A DNA stretch of 64,000 bases from Macrolepiota albuminosa (Eukaryota > Basidiomycota > Agaricomycetes > Agaricales > Agaricaceae). Under the pieces are notes generated by a model, which had not been told where the DNA came from, did not search any database, and worked only from the letters and a program-made list of their open reading frames with translations. How positions within the stretch are numbered: position 1 is the first letter of the stretch; every line of letters begins with the position of its first letter. The stretch is from NCBI GenBank assembly GCA_027475525.1, contig JAMWFC010000125.1:701723-765722 (forward strand), read 5' to 3'. A program made the position numbers and the translations under genes. Below, in pieces: positions 12,759-24,143 of the stretch.

Positions 12759-13097
12759 CATGCCAGTCGAAGCGTACCAAACAAGGCGTACCAGTCAAGC
12801 AAGGGGCACGCAATATCCAAAGTAACAGTTATGCAATATCAAGACTGGCGAATACAGTGGGGAGCTATGCTATAAGTACTACGGAAACGTGTCTCGGGGT
12901 TCCAGGGTGTCTAGGATGAGTTCCGGGGGCCATTGAGTAGCGGGCAGGGACTGTATACCGGGATCGCGCGTATGGGGACGTGCGATCAATTGGCGTGGAG
13001 GGAGTTGTGATGCGTGGTGCGTGATGCGTGATGGCCGCGCCGCGAGATCCGATCGTTGATGGCGGTTGGTCCCGGGGTCCATGATGCAAGGGTCCCG

Positions 13098-13250
13098 GGG
13101 GGCTGGCTGATGGTGATCGTTGACGGATGATGGCGGCCGTTGATGCATGTGATGGCGGTGCCGGTAGTAGTGACGGGGGCTGGCTGATGGTGATCGTTGA
13201 CGGATGATGGCGGCCGTTGATGCATGTGATGGCGGTGCCGGTAGTAGTGA
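13098..13250. repeat. Tandem duplication, shift 77 bp (junction 5)
   Basis: Positions 13098-13173 equal 13175-13250: 76 matches at shift 77, with one base different on each side. It is inside the solo LTR 12394-13416. Confidence 0.9.
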
Positions 13251-13262
13251 TGGCGGGGCGCG

Positions 13263-13416
13263 TTCTGCGGGGTCGGGGGGAGGGTTAGCGGGTGGGGTTC
13301 CGGGGGTGTCTCGGGGTGGATCCGGAGGGGGTCGTGACATTCTGCGGGGTCGGGGGGAGGGTTAGCGGGTGGGGTTCCGGGGGTGTCTCGGGGTGGATCC
13401 GGAGGGGGTCGTGACA
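13263..13416. repeat. Tandem duplication, shift exactly 77 bp (junction 6)
   Basis: Positions 13263-13339 equal 13340-13416, exactly 77 matches. It duplicates the terminal segment of the solo LTR, including its GTGACA end. Confidence 0.95.
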
Positions 13417-13921
13417 GGAACAGCCTGGCCAATCAGAGTTATAATAAAAGTGAGCAGACTCATGCAATTCTAAGCCAATATAGAGTCGCCGCTGGTTGCC
13501 GTGGGTCATAACGCCGTTGGGTCGCCGTCAGCCATGTGCAAAAGGTCGCCATTGACAGGTTGCCGTTAGAGGAAACCACGAGGAGAGGCGCTAGGAGGTA
13601 GCGCTGCAGATGGACTGGTATCTTGGCAAACACGGTAGCGCATAGTATATAAAATAGCTACTTTACATGTATATAACAACAAATTGTAACCCCTTGAGCA
13701 GACAAGTTACACTTAGCGTTCAAATCGCACTAGCTTCCTTTGACTTTGTTGCTGCATCGGGCGCTAGCCTTGTCTATCTCATCTTTGTTGTTTATGGTGC
13801 CACCTATGGGCACAATACGCTGCGCTACTCGTCTTTTCTTTAATATCTTTGCTTAAACTACAACGCTTACTGTCTGCCAGGTAGCCTCCGAAGCACTATA
13901 ATCTAGCACATCGTTGTATCA

Positions 13922-14291
13922 CCTCTACTCGAGCACTCTCTTGTTCATCTCGTACTTACACTCAATCTATCTTCTTCTTCTCTCAGTCTCCCGATCTCCC
14001 AAAGTCTCACTTCGATTTCAACTCAGTCTCCTGGTCTTAGCCTCTCCCCGATTACCTCCTTTACCCTTCGCCCTAACAGGCTCTACCTTCTCCCGTCCCT
14101 GTGTCCCGGACTTAGTCCAGAATCCTGCTCCACCTCTCCCCAATGAACTCTGGTGCTCCATAGCACCCCCGTGCCTCATCCAAAACTCCGGAACTCGCCC
14201 TCCGTTATTCAGAGACACTCCGTAGACTTTGAGTTTGCCGAGTAAGGACCTGCTTGCCCCTGAAGGCCCCCGTCATCAGCGGAACCTGACA
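13922..14291 (+). repeat. 3' portion of another LTR of the CCTGACA family
   Basis: The sequence matches the last about 370 bp of the LTR at 51347-52095, including the pyrimidine-rich block, a CTCCTGGTCTTAG segment and the end CGGAACCTGACA at 14291. Its 5' part is missing, and it abuts the end of the old LTR at about 13921. This is a truncated insertion or recombination product in the opposite orientation to the solo LTR at 12394. Confidence 0.65.
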
Positions 14292-14383
14292 GTTATGTGC
14301 ATACTAATATTATGTTCTTGATCTTCAGTTGACTGCATACTGTTTATTTAGACGTGCCTTGAAGAAGCTTTCAGCCGGTACAG

Positions 14384-16330
14384 GTGATGCACTGTCCACT
14401 CCAACTGGGTGAACTATGGTTAGTTGGATTACACTATTTGTACTATGACCCTGAAAATGTTGTTTTCCCATATATCTTCAGATGCAGTTGCACCCTTTCA
14501 GATAAACCTCAGGTTGCAAGGATCATGAAATTGACCACACATATTCTTCCCAACATAAAGGCTGATTCAGACAATAACTTGGTGTCTGAAAACTCCCTAG
14601 ATAACAGGAATAGCATCATATCTCTTGCAGAAAGCGACGATTTGCTGGAAGTGTCAGTATTTTATTTTTAAATTTATTGTAAATACTGCTTATGCATTGT
14701 GTCTTTTATTTTTATTTTTATTTGTGGTATCGGTATATTTTGTGTTCGTAAACTGCCTGCCCATTCATTGGACAACAAATTCTATGCCACTAGTAAACTT
14801 GTTGTTGATAAAGATGCATCCAACGATAGAGTCAATGGGAGTACCTTTGAGTCATTGGAATTACCTGATGATAAAGCTTATACAGCAGACTTAGTTTTCT
14901 CAGACAGTGCACTGATTGCATGCGTCAATTCTAATGACAAATTATTAGTATTTGCTGCCTTTGCTGACAAGCAAGAGTATGCTGGTGATAACAAAGATTG
15001 TCATGTTATAGAAGACACCAGTATGTCTGTACATGGTGTCGCTACTAAACACAATGATCCTGTCAATGTTGGTGCTGGTGAACACTATGATATTGAAGAG
15101 TAGTGTCTTATTATTTGCTTGATTGATTTCTGTATTCTGATATTTTTTTTTGTTACATTTGATGGTGCTACTAATCCAACTGTTATAGTTACTAATCCTC
15201 TGGTTATGCAGCCAGACATACAGGATCCTATGTTCTCTGCTACATACAGTATGCTTTCTTATTTTTTGAATGTCTGTTTATAGTATCCGCATTGCAATAT
15301 GTACTGTTCTGTTACTATTTATTGATACTTTTTTTGCACAGTTGCATGTTCAATATTATACCATATGGATATGATAAACAAATCAGTGATGAATCAGTGC
15401 AATTTGCATGTATATTGGCTGTGACATCGAAGATGTCCAGAGAAAATGCAGAGTAAGTGCTTATGTTGTCTTGTTCATGTGCATCATCGTTACACACATG
15501 TATAGATCTTTGATTCAAGGCCTATTGTGGGTCAAACATGGCTTATATGTGCATTCAGCTTGCATACATCCTGATAATCTTACTGCCAAATCTTGTTGCC
15601 TTGCTTTAAACCATGGGAGTAATGCTTTTTGCATCGACGTTATGTTCGGTATTATATCTGCTCCTCATCTCTTTGATTCTGGCATAGAAATTGGCAGTTA
15701 CTCATCCCCTTATAAACAGAAACAATTGATGATTGTGCCATTTCAGCAAGAATTCTTATTTTCTATGGCCAATGTTGGAAACACATTGAGTTTGCGTTCT
15801 GATCCCATGGGCTCTTTCTTACTCAAGTTATGGGATGGCCTTTGTAACCAGAGGCGAAAGGAAGAGCATGTCCTTCAAAAACTGTAAATTTTCAACTTGC
15901 ATGTAGCATACCTTCATGTTGACATCACTTTGTAGTAGGTGGCTACTCAGTGCCTGCTCTTTCGAAGCCTCCTGTACTTACAGACAATTCTATGTTTTCT
16001 CTTAAATCTGCTCCTATCATACTGACTCCAAAGTTCAAGAATTCTATGGAGGCAGTAATAAATTATAAATTGACAGGTGTGTCTTCTGTGTTATTATTTG
16101 TCAACTTATTTATTTATTTATTTCCAGTTCCTGCATACGATGGTCATTCGGAAACTGGACCTGCCTTTCATTTTTCAGCTGCCGACTTCAATGCTATTGC
16201 TAGTTGGCACTCATACAATGGTAACACGTCCAATGTTCCTGAGGAGTCCATTGTTGCCATGGATTACACAGCTGGATGGTTTGAAGATTCCTCTTCAGTG
16301 TATGTTGACTATTTATTATAATATTTTTAT
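14384..16330 (+). pseudogene. Uncharacterised decayed exons upstream of the JmjC-like gene
   Basis: Protein-like plus-strand blocks lie at about 14400-14660, 14760-15103, 15408-15887 and 15950-16320. Segments such as HYLYYDPENVVFPYIFRC and IQGLLWVKHGLYVHSACIHP are the most convincing. AT-rich gaps between blocks resemble introns (for example TTATTTATTTATTTCCAG at about 16110-16127). I recognise no domain. They may be the 5' exons of the gene whose JmjC-like part is near 20 kb, or a separate decayed gene. Confidence 0.3.
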
Positions 16331-16387
16331 TGGTTATTTATTTATTTATAGTTTCCTTTTGACTAACATCAAGTTCATCATGGTTCT

Positions 16388-16690
16388 TCACACTCCTGAT
16401 CTTGTTGTGGTTGGTGGTGCAGGCACCAGGCACATGGCATCCTTGATGAGACCTGGTGGTCTTGAAGAGCCTGAATATGGTGCTCTGGGAGGGTCAAAAG
16501 ATATTGCTTCTTCTGGTTCTGTGAGTGGTATACCCTCCAGACACTGTAGTGCCAGCTCCAAGACGTCTTGTGTCACTAGTTTGACTGCTTTTCTCCGATC
16601 TGGTGTTGGTAGATCAGCTATAAATTGCAGTGCTACCTCTAAGCTGGCTCGTTCTGCTGGGCTACCCAAGGAGAAAGGTAAAAATAAAAA
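16388..16690 (-). pseudogene. Helical protein fragment on the opposite strand
   Basis: The minus-strand frame reads as a credible soluble helical protein: SLGSPAERASLEVALQ, then an Asp/Arg-rich turn, then a Pro-rich tail with SGSSRPPGLIKDAM. The plus-strand frame over the same bases is Ser/Cys-rich and less protein-like, so minus is preferred. No family is recognised. It lies between blocks of plus-strand exons and may be a third gene fragment. Confidence 0.3.
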
Positions 16691-17262
16691 AGCAATCTGA
16701 TCACTAGTGCATAGACCACATATAGTTCCTTCAGTTTTCCATGCCTGTCGGTATAATGTTGATATTGTTGTTTGCCACATTCTGACATCTTGGCTTTTTT
16801 TGCTTTGTTGAACTATGTTGTACTGTTTCTGCTTACATTACTATGATTGACCACAAAATATGGTGTGATGTAATGAATTGATATCATTTTCAATGTGCCA
16901 GTGGTCTTGTGTAAGAGTGTTGTAGACAGATAAAACTAAGTTGGTATGACCTTCGTATTTACTGATATTATAGCACGTATTTACTGTTTGACGGTTTTAC
17001 TTGCTGAAGGTTGTGTCGTCTGTTTTTTATGACTAATCCTTGTTGTTTGAATTTGTCTATAGTTAATTTGATGTCAATCTAAATATGGGCCGCTATTACA
17101 TATATATTTTTATTTACTGAAAAGGTTGATTTTTTATTTTATACATATATATATATATGGCGCATTAACATCCCCAAACCTCCATCTTGACCTCCCTCCT
17201 GCTCTCTCCACATACACATGTACTTTCTGATATTTTTGTTATATGTCTGTGACTTCTCCTCA

Positions 17263-19430
17263 TCATCACTTATTAAACGAGGCTTTCGCATCCTGTTCCT
17301 GGTTCACTGATGCGCTGCTATCAAACAGAGATCTTGCTATCTACTATGGACAAGATATGGCAATCCATGTGAGTGAATGTTGTCAACTCATTTATTGTTG
17401 ATAATATGATAAGTGCATGCTGTTGTCATTTTGTAGCAACTTGTTAGCCAGATAATTACAGAGGAAGCTACATTTTCTCCTGCCCACAAGGATGATCAGT
17501 ATTCTCTGTTTTGCGCTCTTATGGTGGGAGATGATGTGCCCATAATACCTGAAAAGATCCTGATGGATGCTTGATTTCGGATTCTCATGGCTTATTGTGT
17601 TGTGGATGTATTTGAGATGATGAATGGGGAGGCTATTCAGAGACCATCTTCATCTGGTCCCATAGTTGACAACTACAAAGCAGTATGTGTCATTGTTTCT
17701 ATTGGCTTTTATCAATTGGTCAAATACGATATTTTATGTATTACCTAGCCTATGGGAGGCCTTAATAATATTCCTGCTTTACTAAAGAGATCTCAGAATA
17801 CCCTAAACTCTCATATATGTGCACTTCAATCCAAGGCATGTAAAGATAAACAATTTGACTCTTCCATGTATTATTTGTCAAAAGGTGGCCCCTTGATTTG
17901 TTTGTACTCAAGTCTTGCTTGGCACATTGGGAAAAAAAATATTGTCACTACACTCATCAACTTGACCTCTGCAGCCCTGCATTTGAGATGTCTTCTTAAG
18001 GTACATTAATATCTATATTGTATGTGTGTTGCTAATGCTGAAAATATTGGCACTTATACCAGGGAAATTTATTTCTGCCTATGTACATTGAATCTATCAA
18101 GAGTATGATAGTTTCTGGATATGATAATTTTCAGTTTAATTGGTATTTACATTTTAGATTTTGATACTGCAGGTTGAAGAATGACCAGTCTGGACTCACG
18201 CATATTTGCCAAATTCACAGTTCAGCTTCTCAAGGTCGCACAACTGTTCTTCATAATTCTTTGTATATTGTATTGGCTATATCACCTCTCATGTTACTAA
18301 ATTCTTGTGAGTATAATGAAGTGGGCATGAAGGAAACAGTGTTTAAGGTGTGATTGTTCTTTTGCATGCCATATTGATAGTTAATTGTATTGTTAACGTG
18401 GTAGTTATGGAATCACATAGGAGGGCTAGAATGACCTACTGCTGTAGTGGAAGCAGATCAGGTGTTGTGGAAGGTGTTGTTTTCTGCAGCTCTAGAAGGA
18501 AACCTCCTACAGGAACTCAGATCCGCATTTCAATATCTGGAGGGGGTGGTGAGGGATGCCGCGACTCATTGGCTGGACCTCATGAATGGGTCTTCTTGCA
18601 TCTCTGTTATCCTATCTTCACTATCCAATGTAATTGATCAGCTCAATATAGCAGTATATTCTGATGTTTTACCTTTTCCTGACAATTCTTTACTCTTGAC
18701 CTCACTAACTGGAAATGTTTCTGGTACCGACATCCCTGCACCCAACATTTCCCATTTGTCTGGAATTATGTATGATAACGAGTTCAATAATAACGGGCTT
18801 CATGATAAAGATGTGTATCCTTCTCGATCTGCTGGTAGCAATCCATATCATCCACCTATTGATGATGACAATTCTTGCAATACCTATAGAACACATATGT
18901 TATCTTTATAAGATACTACCGATGATCCGTTCAATGACGATGTCAATGCTGACAGTAAAAATATGAGCAAGTCGACAAACAAAACTAGACAACTTAGTAG
19001 GCATGATGCAGCAGACAGACATCTGTCTTTCGTGTCTCCTCCATATTCTCTCAATGATTAGGATGATTCTCCTTCTGATGGGCCCACCAATGTTGATATT
19101 GATAGAAGAGATGCACTTGGTAGAGGTGATGCTAGCAATAATAATCAAAATGTACTCGATATCCCTGGCATCAATCCATTGTCCTCTGCCAACCTCATTA
19201 CTTCATCGAATAAAGAACCTGCAGTTTTGGTTCCCAAAAGTAATGTATCAGGGATGCGGTCATGAAGATCTGATAAACCAAATAATCAGCTGTCTATTCC
19301 TTCTCCCAAAAGAAAAAGACAAGCATGCAAGACCATCAAAACCGTTGAAGATACACATAGTGATGGTATTGACAGGAAACGGCCTACAAAATGCATTCCT
19401 CGTGTCCTCATTAATTTGACTCTTGATGTT
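17263..19430 (+). pseudogene. Uncharacterised decayed multi-exon gene, probably 5' part of the JmjC-like gene
   Basis: Successive plus-strand blocks encode protein-like sequence with intron-like gaps: about 17263-17370 (WFTDALLSNRDLAIYYGQ), 17440-17680 (a TGA interrupts after LMDA at about 17573), 17752-18000, 18170-18350, 18430-18640 and 18660-19430. The last is Asp/Asn/Ser-rich, disordered and interrupted by TAA and TAG stops. A basic cluster (PKRKRQ at about 19300) could be a nuclear localisation signal. The order runs on into the JmjC-like block at 19.5 kb with no sign of a new start. I infer one long gene. Confidence 0.3.
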
Positions 19431-19489
19431 ACTGTACATAACCTGTTATATGTAATTACTATGTTATTTTACTATATGATGTATGACAT

Positions 19490-21580
19490 CAGGACTTGGA
19501 GTTTGACGATTCTGATATCAATCTATCAGATGACGTTGTATTTGTAACAGGTGAAAGTCCTGTGAAGTATGCAATTCATAGTACAAACTGCGCATATTGG
19601 TTTACTCCCAAGTTCTATGTAAGTAATGTAATATGGTTTTACTCACTCTACAAATCAGCCATTATGGGGTCAACTAGACCAATGTTTATCAAGATTGCTT
19701 CTATGGATGAATTGACAGATCACACTAATACCAGCATTTCTAAATATCTGACCAACCATGCTGCCATATTGATCAAAGGCATCGACTATGTAGACAACAG
19801 ATTTACCGGTGCAATACTGACTTCTGTCTGCAACATATATAGTGTTACCACTATTCATGGTATGCCTGTTTGTGTGTTCTTGTATTCCATTATATATACT
19901 TATATATGATAGATTTCACATTGCTAGATACTCAACGTACATGTAGAGGTTCTCCCATTGACATGTTTAATGCTGTTTTGTTTGTGGAACTGTGGGCTCT
20001 GAGCGCTCTCAATATGCCTGCAGTATGCAATCCATTTCCCATCTTATCTGTGTCTAGTGATTGATTTGCATGGTTGCAAGTAAATGGTCAATCCTCGTAC
20101 TGCTACTCCTCCGACAATTATCCAATATCTGACATGCGGTGGGCAATAGCATCGACCAGATCTGCCCATCATTACTGGCACATTGGTTCTAACAGGTATG
20201 GTACTTTCTTATGGGTGAAAATGGGCTTCAAGTTACTGTATATTGCACAACTAAAATCCAGGTCTTTCGAGGATTTTGCTACCATATCTATTTTTACAGA
20301 TAAATATGTAATGCATGAGGTGAACGCTGACTTGTGGGATACCACAGTGGTTGTATTGGAACCTGGTGATGTTTTGTGAGTGATGCCCTTATGTTGCTGC
20401 ATGAAATATATGACCTAACCTGTATATTGTGCACTCTAATGTGCCACTTTATGTCGTGACATCGGTGCCTTTCATATGTGTTGGAGGTCATTATTATTTA
20501 GCAACCACTCTTGCTGATTCTGTTATTGAAATATATCATCATTTTATGGGTAGTCAAACACTTGCAAACATAGATCACAGAACGGCTTCTCATTCTATAC
20601 TGATTTGCATGCTCGTGCATTACTACCAGTATACAAAGAAACTTTTTGAGGGTGACCTAGGTAAGCATATGATGTTGACTTCTAAATTTTAGTTTATTGT
20701 TTTATTTACTTATTTATTTTCAAAAAATATTTAATTTTTTGTAGACCAGGAGTATCAGCACGTGCCAGATTGGGATACCTGGGAAGGTGCACTGTCTATT
20801 TTCTCACTGTGCAATTATTTTGAATTGCATAGTGCTCTTATAAATTGGAACTATCCATTTAATACAGACGTTTGCATATTTGAATCATCTATCAAAAACT
20901 GCTCAAGAGCCCACAAAATTGTATACTGGTACTTCCTGCATCATACCTTTTGCAGGCCTAGTGATACTTTGAACAGTTACAACACATTTCAGACCATTTA
21001 CTCTGTGTTTTTGGCTCATCATGCTCACATGCTTATAGTACTTAAAAGAACTGCTCATGTGTCAGAAATACAAGGCAAGATTGAAGGGCTAGGTAGCTCT
21101 TCAGTTCAGACAGTGGTTTGCAAATGTATATGCAACAGGCTTGTATGGGATTATTTCAAATCTATGACAGCTAGTTCTTCTGACCAATTGTTTTATTGGA
21201 ATGGACGATCATACACTGTCGAGAAATCTACTTATGATGCATATGGTGCGCTATAGTCTTGCTATGTCAGTCTTCTATTATTATTGGTTTATTTATTTGT
21301 ATTTACTAGATTGTCCTTACCTCAATGGTCTGGTGTATGGAAATAAGAAAACAGCAACTGAACTCAGGTACTCTCTATCACACATATCACTTTGTCTAGA
21401 TCGCAACAATCCTAAGGATAATGACGTTTATAAAACCCTTGCATACAGCAATGAAGACGATCTTGACAATGACTTTGAATCTCTTAATGAGGCTATAAAT
21501 GAACCATATTTGCATCAGTCTTCGGACCCTGAATCCTCACCAGAGAAAACTGTTTCACCATTTAATTGTTGTTTGTAACA
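19490..21580 (+). pseudogene. JmjC-domain-like protein of the basidiomycete repeat-associated type, decayed
   Basis: Exons at about 19500-19620, 19650-19860, 19915-20376, 20430-20690, 20740-21250 and 21310-21580 form one protein. The centre resembles the double-stranded beta-helix of JmjC proteins: SAHHYWHIGSNRYGTFLWVK aligns with the usual H-x-D segment, followed by EPGDVL and ICVGGHYY. The HxD aspartate is Gly here, and the second His region is altered, so metal binding is probably lost. An in-frame TGA at about 20064 is a further break. JmjC enzymes hydroxylate or demethylate protein or histone side chains with Fe(II) and 2-oxoglutarate. The family call is by pattern only. Its position beside a Helitron suggests captured or co-mobilised cargo. 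Confidence 0.45.
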
Positions 21581-21599
21581 AAAAGGATTGCCAATCCGT

Positions 21600-22460
21600 C
21601 TGACTGCAGGATCTGCTCGAAATATTTGCAAACAGGATTGTTCATCTTTGACTGCATCAGAACACACTCGTTGCCAAGGTACATCTTTATAATTGGAATA
21701 TGTCCATATTATGAGGTGGGTAATCAATTATTTAGTGTAGTCTGTCCCAGAATTACATTATTTGATCCCTGACCCTATATTATTGTCATTTGTTGTGCTT
21801 AATGAATTATATTTGTTGTTTTAAAAAAAAATGCTTTTGTTTGTATTTATATACTAATGTAAATATTTGTATGTTTTGCTAATACATTGTTGTGTCATAA
21901 AGTAATATAAATTGTACACTCAGCAGTCATCTATATGAATGATTATATAACAATGAATTTCAGGTTTTACTAAAGGGTTGTCTGTCTTGACGCTTGTGTA
22001 ACAAATACCACATTTCAAGTTATTAGTATGCGACTCATCACCTTTTTTGTTGAGCAATGGGCTAGTGTCTATCTGCTCAACATGTGCAGATTATACATCC
22101 TTGTTGTATCTGCAAATGCATATAATATTAAGTCAGTTATATCCTATTAATCGATGTTTCACCTACATATTAAACTGAATGCAAACCAGACCCTCTTTAC
22201 ACGATGTAAAGCCTGTTGAACTACACTATATGGTACACAACATTTCAAATGCAACCTGCATGCATTCAGAACATAATGTATCATGCATGTGACTTGATCA
22301 TGGTGGTTCTGCACCTCTTATAGGTTTATACATCCACCATATCAACCGATGTGATTATGCTGAGGTAAATCAGCACCACTCTTATATTACCCTTTTATGT
22401 TACATGTGTTTGCATCTATATGCATTCCAACGTCTTTCACAGTGTTTGCATATTGAACTA
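21600..22460. other. AT-rich spacer between JmjC-like gene and Helitron ORF
   Basis: Only one short protein-like piece is seen (about 21570-21700, with CRICSKYLQTGLFIFDC). The rest is AT-rich with no credible frame. The Helitron 5' terminus (expected to start with TC) could lie here, but I cannot place it. Confidence 0.35.
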
Positions 22461-22464
22461 AACA

Positions 22465-24140
22465 TTGTGTCAATTAAACAGCGATTTGTTTATCTGGACA
22501 GACAAATGTACAATTAACAGTCTCCTCATAGTTACATTGACCTATACAATTTGCTATACTCTTGGGTACATGTTTGCCAATTTTGGACCGGTATGCACAC
22601 TACAAGGACATATCATGTTTTACAAGTTCTATCAACCAGAGGACATATCTTACGGCATGATTTTGCGATTTCCTTGAGGGACTGTGTGTTCGGCATCAGT
22701 ACTTGCTTTAAAATATGGCTTGTGTGATGCTGCAGTAATTGTATGTTTAATTGAAGAAGATGTTGACCTTCCTGATGGCTGGCCGTTCTTTGTTTATGTA
22801 CTCGCACTCAGGCACGTAATATTTACTATGGGAGCGCATGAGTTGTCTCTATGCATATAATGTACTCTGTCCATCGTTTGTCTTACAAAACCATGTTCGT
22901 ACACTCCACTACTCAAAAAGATACATATCGTGTTGTGTACTTCACTTTGGTGGTGGCAAGTTCTATTCATTTCCTGTAGAGGCAGTTAGTCTGTATGTGT
23001 CTGCCAGTTACTATCACAGTCTAGTAAAGCAGGTGTTCAAATATGTTAATCATGTAGATGCCAGCAGTCTTGCATCATATCCTGTGACGAAAGGCTTTGT
23101 GCATGTGCAAATACCTGTACAAGAGTTAATCAACCACTTGTCTATAGAAAATATCTGTCTGGTTGCTCACATGCATGACATCAGTATGAGTAGTTCTATA
23201 TTGAAGGAAGAATTACCCTTTAAATTTGATGATCACAGTTGCCCATTGTGCATCATCAACACTACGGTGTTATGGTCTGAACCAGATAAACAAACCAAAG
23301 ACAGAGCATGGTGGGCAATTGCCTGTTGCACACATAAACAGAGATGATCCTCATATTCTTGTTGTCATGGTACTCATAGACATACCCGTAAATCCACATG
23401 CATTGAACAAAGCATCTTTGTACCTCTTAAACAAGAATATCTGGATCCAGATGAAAGTGTATTATTTCCACCACATCTGCTTAGTAAGTTGCAAACCATG
23501 GATATTGTAGGAAATTTTTGTTCTGGCACAGGACAAAAATATATGAAGGAAGCAGATTGTATGGTGTGTGGTCTCCAACATCCTGTAGCCAATATGAATT
23601 CTCTTAAGAGTATAAAAGGTTATCTAGACATACTCTGCGTTCCAGCAGTCACCAAAATAGAATGATTATCCAATACAGATTGTGTTAGGGAGCTGAGAGA
23701 ACTGGTAATTGATCACTTGTGTAAACACATTTGTTGATTGTGCAGACAGCAATTATTCAATGGGCTCATTCCAAAAAAAATGTGCTAGCCAATGGCTTTT
23801 GGATTGGCCCTATACCTGATGTGTTAAAATGCCTTAATTGGATTGAACAGATATTAGTTGCTAGGGTAAGAAAGTCCTTGTATTACACTCATGTTTCAGC
23901 CTCTGGTTTAACAAGATAAAGGTGCATCTTATTGCTTTTGAGTCACCTATTCAGAAGGTATATCAAGTACTTTCACCTCTTGTAACCGATCTCAATGACA
24001 TGATCACAATTTTATTTTCTGGTCCTTGCAAGCCATCTGCTAAGGAGTTACAGAGACTACCTCTGCTCATGAGCAGACGGAATGTTCAGCATGCGTTAAA
24101 ATAGCTCAAACTCAACCATTCTTCATATAGCAATCTGGAA
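22465..24140 (+). pseudogene. Helitron RepHel protein, N-terminal region
   Basis: Plus-strand frames resemble the N-terminal region of basidiomycete Helitron proteins, in order: DLPDGWPFFVYVLAL (about 22760-22810), CCVLHFGGGKFYSFPVEAVS (about 22940-22990), ENICLVAHMH (about 23150), a Cys pair region CMVCGLQHPVANMNSLK (about 23560-23610), and FESPIQKVYQVLSPL with FSGPCKPSAKELQR (about 23940-24050). Several stops (for example at 23344, 23664 and 24102) and frame changes show it is dead. It leads directly into the Helitron_like_N region. Confidence 0.6.
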
Positions 24141-24143
24141 ATA

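Larger units (their letters stand above)
12394..13416 (-). repeat. Solo LTR of the TGTCAYGACC...CCTGACA family, TSD GGAAC
   Basis: On the plus strand it reads TGTCAGGTTCCG to GTCGTGACA, flanked by GGAAC at 12389-12393 and 13417-13421. The paralog at 32 kb has one uninterrupted GGAAC-equivalent site, confirming the insertion. The same family occurs as a full solo LTR on the plus strand at 51347-52095 (749 bp) and as a fragment at 27891-30131. The length given is 1023 bp, but three 77-bp junction duplications inside it would reduce it to about 792 bp, close to the 749-bp relative. The G/C-rich, CpG-rich sequence suggests a young insertion. Confidence 0.85.
11937..13921 (+). repeat. Older LTR-element segment, copy A, interrupted by a younger solo LTR
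   Basis: This segment is homologous, in reverse orientation, to 31945-33000. Its left part encodes a short protein-like stretch containing ILRTLATSWEYRAALALA before a TAG. An LTR-like unit begins TGTCAGGAAC at 12314 and ends near TTGTATCA at 13921. Between 12394 and 13416 it contains a whole solo LTR that is absent from the 32-kb copy, which therefore shows the empty site. After removing that LTR and one target duplication the old LTR is about 580 bp. This copy keeps many CpG sites; the 32-kb copy has lost most. Confidence 0.65.

Noticed and set aside
12865..13432. Overlapping minus-strand Pro/His/Arg-rich frames of about 74-153 codons
   Set aside because: They lie in a GC-rich solo LTR with 77-bp duplications and have low-complexity translations. 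They are by-products of composition, not genes.
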